Source: Pycnopodia helianthoides (lineage: Eukaryota; Echinodermata; Asteroidea; Forcipulatida; Asteriidae). From it: a stretch of DNA of 64,000 nt. The DNA lies in NCBI GenBank assembly GCA_032158295.1, contig CM063261.1:1550001-1614000 (forward strand), read 5' to 3'. Under the pieces are notes generated by a model. It did no database searches. It was not told the DNA's origin and saw nothing but the letters and a program-made list of their open reading frames with translations. Both the position numbers and the translations under genes were made by a program. Below are positions 56,295 through 64,000 of the stretch, piece after piece (the stretch's first letter is position 1; every line of letters begins with the position of its first letter).

Positions 56295-57185
56295 TAGCGG
56301 TGGACGATATCTCGATATTATCGTCACGATACGATATTGAAAAAATATCGTCAATAACGATCATGGTTTTTTAAAATATCGAAACATCGCAATGTTCACG
56401 ATACTTAATAAAAGAAATAAAAGACACGATATTGTTTTCCAGAAAGCTTTATGTTACGCTTTTTCCTTTAAAACTTTTTTTTTTTAGTGTATTATGCCGT
56501 TAAGTGGGACACATTTGAGTATTCCGTTGTCTAATTACGCAGAGGAAACTTTGGACACTATATGTGCCTCTTCACTTCTAGCCATGGTTGTCTTTCTTTT
56601 TGGTATCGCCGGAGCAAAACGAACGTTTCTGACTGGTCGCTTTCCAATTGGCCCGAAACGCACTCTTTTGGTGTGAATAATTATGACGTAATGCTTCTCA
56701 ATGCGCTACCATCCCATTGTGTTTATCACCTCGATCCCGCGAATGTGCTTGCTCCTAACGTGGTAAACTTTGTAGTAAGGGGTAAAGGAAGGGCTTGTAG
56801 CCGTGGGAACGAAAAGGCAAGGGAAATTCCCTAGGGTTAGAAATCACCTCGTGGTCGGGAAACGTTGGGCAAACAAACGTATTTACGCAACATGGGGATT
56901 GGAATAAACATCGAGGCACAAGCTTGCAGTTGCAGAGATCGCACCGTTCAATCGTTGAGGTAGAAACCATGAATTAATTGTGTCCTAACCAGTGATAAAA
57001 AGCTCACAAAAATGTGAGCCGTTCAGTTTTCATGGAATATCCATACAGTCATGTCTTGTTTGTTAATTTTATTGCCAATGTCCTCCCCCTGCATGCGGTA
57101 AAACCCCTTTTCCGTGTTCACAATTTTCGGCGATATTTACCGACGATATATTGCCAGTCAATATTTACGATATCGTCCAGGGCTA
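56295..57185. mobile_element. Non-autonomous hAT transposon, 891 bp, with 8 bp target duplication
   Basis: The left end TAGCGGTGGACGATATC and the inverted right end TAGCCCTGGACGATATCG are typical hAT termini. They are flanked by perfect GCGTTTGC duplications at 56287-56294 and 57186-57193. Subterminal regions are rich in CGATAT repeats. No hAT transposase motif occurs in the interior; the longest frames are 60-90 codons and unrecognised. It must be mobilised in trans. Confidence 0.93.
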
Positions 57186-57411
57186 GCGTTTGCCAACCAA
57201 TAGTGTTTGTACGCATGCGCAAATGTAATTAGCACATATTTTATGTGAAAGGTCCATCAATTCACTCTGCTCATCTAAGCAGAGGTTTACATGTATTGAT
57301 AAAACTAATTTTAACACACCCTTATATGGCACATGCACTAAGGGCAAAGAGTCCAGTTCTGATGATCATAAGTGTACTGAAATTTCTGTCACACCCATCA
57401 ATATTTGCCAA

Positions 57412-58135
57412 ACTTTTGTTGTGAACAACCATAATCAAAATGTAAGCACACATTTTTTGAGCAAAAATCTAAACCTTTTTCACTCCATTTTTTCTCTCTT
57501 CAGGTTCAAGCTTCTCCTGTACTACCCTTGATGCAACATCATCTGTTCAGCATGTGCTGTCTGTAAATAACGTCAAGTAGTTCACCTTCTGGATTTCACC
57601 CATCAGCATCCATGGAATGAAACCCAGCCACCAAATGAAGATGAAATTAAAGGTGTGGTCATAGATTGGTAACTACTCCAAAAAAATAATGACCATAAAA
57701 AATTACATGTTGAGGAACTTGGCTTTTGATACTATTTTGAAAAAAGGATTCCCTTCGAAGTAATACAGTTTGGGAAATTTTTCATCCCAAAACATGTGAA
57801 TCTGAGAAATGATTCATGCATGAATCGTTTCTCAGATTTCTGAGTGTTGGTGTCCATTCGTGAATGTCGCGGCCAGAGATACAGTTGGTACCTCCTGTCA
57901 CCTTGCTGAGCATGAATAGATTCGCATTCTTGTGAAAATATTGTGACAGTTGTTTGGTGTTTTCTCAGCAAGAATGACACTGTATTCAACTGTAACTTTA
58001 ACATGTAACTTTTATTGTATCTTTCTTTATAATATTGCCTATACAGGTAAAGTCTTGAACCCCTAGATGTACCCAAGTGGCACCTATAGTCTTGAAACCC
58101 AGTCACTCTCAACTGAAGAGTGAGGACACCCTACT
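57412..58135 (+). repeat. Duplicated module R1
   Basis: Order of blocks: TTTTGTTGTGAACAA, TTTTTCACTCCATTTTTTCT, CTCTTCAGGTTCAAGCTTCT, GATGCAACATCATCTGTTCA, then a copy of dispersed family 1 (57650-58036), then GTCTTGAACCCCTAGATGTA and GAAGAGTGAGGACACCCTAC. The CTCTTCAG|GTTCAAG junction looks like a splice acceptor, with a short open frame SSFSCTTLDATSSVQHVLSV ending NNVK and stop. No known product. Confidence 0.8.
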
Positions 58136-59015
58136 CAAGCTTCTCCTGCAGTGCCCTTGATGCAACATCATCTGTTCAGCATGTGCTGTCTGTAAATAAC
58201 GTCGATTTCACCCGTTAGCATCCATGGAATGAAGTTATAAAACCCAGCCACCCAGTGAAGATTGATTTAAAGGTATGGTTCCAGATTGGCAACTACAAAA
58301 ATTAATGACCATAAAAACTTACCTGGTGAGGAGCACTCAGCTTTTAAAACTATATTGAGAAAGGATTTCCTTCAAGGTAATATAGTTTGGAAAATTTGTC
58401 ACCCCAAATTATTTGAATCTGAAAAACGATCCATGCATGAATCGTTTTCTCAGATTTCTGAGGTTTGGTGTCCATATGCAAATGTTGCTGCCAGAGATGC
58501 AGTAGGTACCCCCTGTCACCTCGCTAAGCGTGGATAGATTCGCCGTTCTTGTGAAAATATTGTGACAGTTTTTTGTGTTTTCTTAGCAAGAATGACACTG
58601 TATTCAACTGTAACTTTAACATGTAAATTTTATTGTATCTTTCTTTATAATATTGCCTATACAGGTAAAGTCTTGAACCCCTAGCTGTACCCAAGTGGCA
58701 CCTATAGTCTTGAAACCCAGTCACTCTCAACTGAAGAGTGAGGACACCCTACTCATGCGTTACTCAATGTAGGGGATCACTTGCTGTTCCAAGCTGGAGT
58801 CAACCCACTGTGATGACCCCCTCCAGTGAAGGCCTCTTTGGTACCACCCAGTAACTATAGATGAAATCATAAAAGACTACAAGGAATACTGTACATGTAA
58901 ACCAAGGTGTGTAATGAATACAAATATTTGTTTTTGGTGGTCCCTGGCAGCCCAGTAGAGTGTTGGAAAAACTTTTGTTTAATAATTAGTTATCAAGGGT
59001 TGAACTAAGAAATAT
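58136..59015 (+). repeat. Duplicated module R2
   Basis: Repeats the R1 order from AAGCTTCTCCTGCAGTGCCC onward, including family 1, then adds GGGGATCACTTGCTGTTCCA through CCCAGTAGAGTGTTGG. That last 200 bases is nearly identical to 60367-60580 in R3. Confidence 0.82.
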
Positions 59016-59016
59016 T

Positions 59017-59095
59017 GACAAGAGCTAGTCTGGATTTGAACCTGCGACCTCTGGATTAACGTGAAGGCGTTCTACCAGCTGAGCTATCTAGCCCT
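59017..59095 (-). repeat. tRNA-like SINE head, minus orientation
   Basis: CTGGATTTGAACCTGCGACC ... TCTACCAGCTGAGCTATCTAGCCC is the inverse of the 30248 type. A short plus-oriented piece of the same head (TTGGTAGAGCACTGGC...GGAGGTCGC) follows at 59100-59135. Confidence 0.8.
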
Positions 59096-59454
59096 AATGT
59101 TGGTAGAGCACTGGCTTGTTAATCCGGAGGTCGCATCAAATTGTTTAATTTCCAGCAAATTTGGACACCCTTTTTTACCAAATCTTGCCTAAAACCTTGC
59201 TAAGTTTTAGAGAAAAGGGTAATTTTCATCCTAAATTTTGAATCTTAGAAAGACTTCAGGCATTCTCAGGCATCTGAAATCACACAATTCTGTAGAACAA
59301 GAGTGTTTTTCCACAGGCATTTTTTTGCAACTTCGATGACCAATTGAGCCCAAAGGTTTTTTATTTTATGCATGTTTGAACTCACCAAGTGGTCTTTGAC
59401 AATTACCAAAGCATACCCTATACCCTAAGAGAAATTGCATGAACAATGGTTGTT

Positions 59455-60600
59455 AAAATCTAAAAGCAACTAGTGTCAGGGACGTTATCACATGTACAAA
59501 CATTTTTCATTCAGAGAAACTTCTTTTGGCCAAAATTGGGACATGCAACTTTAGCTGTGACATAAACATTGTCTTCCACGGTTGGAACATGTCCATGTCA
59601 AAACCAGAACCAAATTTTTGTTGTGAACAATAAGAGTCAAAACATGAACAAAATGTATGCACAATGTTTGTGAGCAAAAATCTAAACCTTTTTCACTCCA
59701 TTTTTTCTCTCTTCAGGTTCAAGCTTCTCCTGCAGTGCCCTTGATGCAACATCATCTGTTCAGCATAAAGAACATCAAGTAGTTGACCTTCTCGATTTCA
59801 CCCATAAGCATCCATGGAATGAAGTTATGAAACCCAGCCACCAAATGAAGATTGAATTGAAGGTATGGTCATAGATTGGTAACAACACCCAAAATGAATG
59901 ACCATAAAAAACTTACGTGGTGAGGAGCACTGCAGCTTTTGATACTATTTTGAGAAAGGATTCCCCTCAAGGTAATATAGTTTGGAAAATTGTTCTCCTC
60001 AAAATATTTGAATCTGAGAACTGATTCATGCATGAATCAGTTCTCAGATTTCTGAGGTTTGGTGTCCGTTCACGAATGCCACGGCCAGAGATGCAGTTGG
60101 TACCTCCTGTAACCTCGCTATTAAGCGTGGAAAGATTCGCCGTTCTTGTGAAAATACTGTGACAGTTTGTTTGTGTTTTCTCAGCAAGAATTACACTGTA
60201 TTCAACTGAAACTTTCACATGTTACTTTTATTGTATCTTTCTTTATAATATTACCTTTACAGGTAAACTCTTGAACCCCTAGATGTACCCAAGTGGCACC
60301 TATAGTCTTGAAACCCAGTCACTCTCAACTGAAGAGTGAGGACACCCTACTCATACGCTACTCAATGTAGGGGATCACTTGCTGTTCCAAGCTGGAGTCA
60401 ACCCACTGTGATGACCCCCTCCAGTGAAGGCCTCTTTGGTACCACCCAGTAACTATAGATGAAATCATAAAAGACTACAAGGAATACTGTACATGTAAAC
60501 CAAGGTGTGTAATGAATACAAATATTTGCTTTTGGTGGTCCCTGGCAGCCCAGTAGAGTGTTGAAAATACTTTTGTTTAATTATTGTCTATCAAGGTTTG
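59455..60600 (+). repeat. Duplicated module R3
   Basis: Begins with AAATCTAAAAGCAACTAGTG and GGAACATGTCCATGTCAAAA (shared with R4). It then repeats the R1/R2 order, including CTCTTCAGGTTCAAGC at 59712, family 1 at 59860-60262, and the 200-base tail nearly identical to R2. Confidence 0.82.
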
Positions 60601-60613
60601 TACTTAGAAATAT

Positions 60614-60688
60614 TGACTAGAGCAGGATTTGAACCTGCGACCTCTGGATTAATGTGCAGGCGCTCTACCAACTGAGCTATCTAGCCCT
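60614..60688 (-). repeat. tRNA-like SINE head, minus orientation
   Basis: GACTAGAGCAGGATTTGAAC ... CTACCAACTGAGCTATCTAGCCC. This is the best-preserved minus-oriented head, with intact A and B boxes. It sits at the same place after R3 as the 59017 copy does after R2, so it is probably part of the duplicated unit. Confidence 0.83.
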
Positions 60689-62519
60689 ATTGTTGATTAA
60701 TATTGCACACAGGGGACTTGGAAAAAGTGGTGTCAGCAGGCTAAGGTCTGTTGTAGAAATGCTATTAAAAGTTCTCAAGAAAATATTTTTTTTTTAGAAA
60801 TAGTGACAAACCAGCTACTGCCTGCTTGCTTTATTTTCTGAATCAAGATAAACTACAACTGAGTTTGTTTTAATGACACTGCAGCTGAGAATTCTAACCT
60901 AAATTCATGTGAAAGTGTTAGCCCTGCTTTAAAAAATGTACCAGACTATTTTCCTATTCTATTTAAATCAGTAGAACCTTGCGCTCTTACTCACTCCTTC
61001 CCATCGAAAGCACTAAAATATAATGTTCAAAATTTAGTTAAAAAGTGAGGAGAGGGGTTGGGGGTCAAAAACCATTCCCACAGTCGGGTTGGTGTTGTGG
61101 TATCTTTCCTCGCCTTCCACCTCTGTGACCCCAGTTCAAATCCAACTTTTTGCATTTGTTCTCAGATTAGCATATAAGTAGTTGTTTAAGTCAAACTTGT
61201 GCTAAACCCTTTTCACCATTTTGTTCCATCCAGGCTTGAACCTTGCGCTGGCATTTCCCAAGATATGATCCTTTGCACCAAGTAGACTACTGGCACATAC
61301 AACTCAGTGTGTCCATCGTTTTACATAAAGGTAAGTTAACCACAAAAGGGAAGATACAATCATACTTTACCCATAACTTTGGGTTGAACAAAGAAAAATT
61401 GACTAGAGCAGGAATTGAATCTGTGACCTTAGGATTAACCGTGCCGGCCCTCTAAAAACTGAGCTATCTAGTGGTGAGCTATGATGGTGATTTCTGCTCA
61501 GTAGAAAACTATTAAGCAATATTTTCTGCTAAAGCAGCTCTATGAAACAGGGCCCTGTTCTCCAATGGTGTTACAGTCACAGTCAAAGCCCAAGTCACTT
61601 TACTCAGAAAGGGATTAATGACTCTCTTTGAATCCATACAAAGTACAACATTGGCTTCTTGAAATTTTAAATTTGACCTCAATATTGATCAGCTTTTGTT
61701 TGTGTTTTCTTATAGTTTGCCAAGCTAGCTGCAGTAATGTCAACCATCTGCTGAGTAGAGTTCTACCTCAAACATCATCATCAAAAAGGTTAAATATAAG
61801 ATGTATAATAAAAATGTTGAAAGAAAAAAGTACAGGATTGGAAAGTATCAAAAGTCAAATTAGTCTCAATCTTAAAGCTTAATGATTACGAAACTCATTC
61901 CAGTACCAATCCTCCGGAGAAATATCCTCAGAAGTCAAGGATGTAATGTTTGAAGCCCCCGCCCTCTTACCTCTTATAAAAATCACATATGCTTATTTAG
62001 AGTGATGCGATTAAATAAGCCAGATGTGAACGTGAACAAAACTGCCACACATAACGATTTTCCATTGCCACTGAATAAGATGAATCAAGTTTCACAGGCT
62101 GGTTGTAAAACCGGAAAATGGGGACTAATTTACTCCTCTTAAAACAGACTGTACTTTTTCTTTAACACAATGAGCTGCAAACCTCTAGACTTTATGGAAT
62201 AGACCTTTATCATGGGGCATCCATTGTGTATTACCCTATTTCAATCAATGTTCCAAAAGTGAGTCTGGAAGGGCAAATAGTCTGGTCCATTTTTAGTATA
62301 GGTTTGAATCAGTATACTTGATTAATATTGCACACGGGGGACTTGACAAAGATAGTGTGAGCACGCTAGTATAGAAATGCTATTAAAAATTATTAGAATA
62401 CTGATGGACTTTATAAACTGTTTGAATCAAAATCAACAACAGATTTACTGAATGGTTTTTAAGCAAAACTGACCAATTGTTTAATCCTTAGCTTTAAACA
62501 AAATTCACAAAAAATTGTT
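60689..62519. other. Spacer between modules R3 and R4
   Basis: No gene is supported. GATTAATATTGCACACAGGG at 60693 recurs at 62322, so part of the spacer is also duplicated. 61400-61475 is a decayed minus-oriented tRNA-like SINE head (GACTAGAGCAGGAATTGAAT...GAGCTATCTAG). 61480-61555 is the right half of a GGGCCC-family MITE (GCAGCTCTATGAAACAGGGC). 61715-61790 has an exon-like segment that recurs at 63415-63500. Confidence 0.6.
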
Positions 62520-63130
62520 GTTTAAAACCAAAAACAACTTATGTCAGGGATGTATCACACGCCCATCAGCCATATAAACAATTTTCAGTCAGAGAAATTT
62601 CTTTTAGCCAAAATTGGGCTATGCAACTTTAACTGTTACATAAACATTGACCTCCTTGGTTGGAACATGTCCATGTCAAAACCAGAACCAAATTTTTGTT
62701 GTGAACAATAATAGTCAAAACATGAACAAAATGTATGCACAAATTTTGTGAGCAAAAATCTAAACCTTTTTCACTCCATTTTGTCTCGCTTCAGGTTCAA
62801 GCTTCTCCTGCAGTACCCTTGATGAAATCTCATCTGTTCAGCTTGGGCTGTATGTAAAGAACGTCGAGTAGTTCACCTTCTCGATGTCACCCATCAGCAT
62901 CCATGGAATGAAACCCAGCCACCAAATGAAGATTGAATTGAAGGTATGGTCATAGATTGATAACTACTCCAAAAATGAATGACCATAAAAACTTACGTGG
63001 TTAGGAGCACTGCAGCTTTTGGTACTACGTGAGAAAGGATTCCCTATGAAGTAATATAGTTTGGACAATCTTTTACCCCAATACATTTGAATCTGAAAAA
63101 GATTCATGCATGAATCATTTCTCAGATTCT
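62520..63130 (+). repeat. Duplicated module R4, truncated
   Basis: Has GGAACATGTCCATGTCAAAA, TTTTTCACTCCATTTTGTCT, GCTTCAGGTTCAAGCTTCTC and the first half of family 1, then breaks off at CATTTCTCAGATTCTCGG. More diverged than R1-R3. Confidence 0.78.
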
Positions 63131-64000
63131 CGGATAAAGCATCAGTTTACTTTGGTTTGGGTTTGTTTTATTACCCATAACTAATCCAAGCAGAAGTTGC
63201 TCCAGAAAATAACAGTTGACAATTCAACTGCATTTTACAATACTTTACAATGGGTAGAATAGAAAAAATAGCATACGTGCTAATTGTTAAGGGTTTCTGA
63301 CATTTTACTGAAAGGAAATGATGGCCTACAATTAAGATCTTTATGATCTTCATTAAAATGTTCTTGTTCTCAGTATTTATAATCTTAGTTTTTTTGTTTT
63401 TATTTCATATGAAGAAAGGTGTACTAGCTGCAGTGAGATCAACCATGTACCGTGGAGAGTTCCAAGGTCTGCTTTGAAATTTCTCTTCAAAAAGGTAAAT
63501 CTAAAGAAATACAGACTAATGAAAGAATAAAATCAAGCAGTCAAGCAGTTTGGGTACTTTGATGGAGAACCATCATTTAATACGCTAATTGGCAGGCCAA
63601 TTTGAGTAGACTTAAACAAAAGGGCTTGCTACTAAAATTAAAATCAACCAGAAGAAAGATTGTTGGTGCAAGTGCTACTGAGAGTGGAATGTTTACGAGC
63701 TCCTTGCACCATCTTGACAAGCTTGCAAAGCAATGTAAGTGGTCAGGTATTAGTCTTGGTACAAGACATTAATGTTTATGTTGATAAACATTTTCATGCT
63801 GCATTTGAGGGTCAAAAAAATGACTCGCTAACAGGGGCCTTCTGTAAGCAATTGATTTCTGTTACTATACCAAATTAGAATTGAAATGTTAACTATTCAC
63901 ATCTTCAGTTAAACTTGTCATGTAAAGGCAAATTAAAAATTGTCAACTGGAGAACTTTAATTAAAAACAGCATGCCATTTTGCCCTCAAAATAAGGGGAA
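63131..64000. other. Right end of window, non-coding
   Basis: No gene seen. 63415-63500 contains the exon-like block AGCTGCAGTGAGATCAACCA...TTCAAAAAGGTAAAT shared with 61715-61790. The remainder is AT-rich. Confidence 0.5.

Overview
This is nuclear DNA from an animal. Genes have spliced exons with GT-AG introns, AT-rich introns, and a dense load of small foldback transposons and tRNA-derived SINEs. The repeat mix (short elements with GGGCCCAATTTCATAGAGC ends, tRNA-headed SINEs, a CR1/L2-like LINE tail of TGATTGATT) and the gene content suggest a marine deuterostome, most likely an echinoderm such as a sea star. The taxon is inferred from general familiarity, not from a search.

Layout. (1) 1-4571: a tandem satellite of about 450 bp units, running off the left edge. 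(2) 5103-20627: a minus-strand tandem array of FMN-dependent 2-hydroxyacid oxidase (HAO1/glycolate oxidase family) genes. From right to left: copy C (16514-20627) is intact with 8 exons and 360 codons; copy B (12383-15338) has a 1-base deletion in exon 7; copy A (6682-10282) has a 1-base deletion in exon 4; copy D is a lone exon 1 (5103-5239) with a destroyed splice donor, next to the satellite. Exon 1 recurs every 5.0-5.3 kb. (3) 22385-39115: a plus-strand gene of 19 exons, assembled here with every splice phase consistent, encoding a 941-residue protein with a signal peptide. Its centre is clearly related to the Hedgehog N-terminal signalling domain, and similar blocks resembling the related peptidase M15 fold lie on both sides. 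There is no Hint autoprocessing domain. I do not recognise it as a named gene; it is the most interesting item here. (4) 41104-49264: plus-strand DCTN4 (dynactin subunit p62), 12 exons and 459 codons, apparently intact. (5) 49265-64000: no convincing coding sequence. It holds foldback elements, a 240 bp tandem repeat, a non-autonomous hAT element with a perfect 8 bp target duplication, and a set of duplicated modules between 57.4 and 63.5 kb that carry splice-acceptor-like motifs.

The three gene groups have no obvious common pathway. HAO enzymes are peroxisomal metabolism, DCTN4 belongs to the dynein cofactor dynactin, and the Hedgehog-like protein is presumably secreted. HAO copy C and the Hedgehog-like gene are divergently transcribed from a 1.76 kb intergenic region. 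All exon borders were read by eye from splice consensus, frame and homology; no transcript evidence was available.
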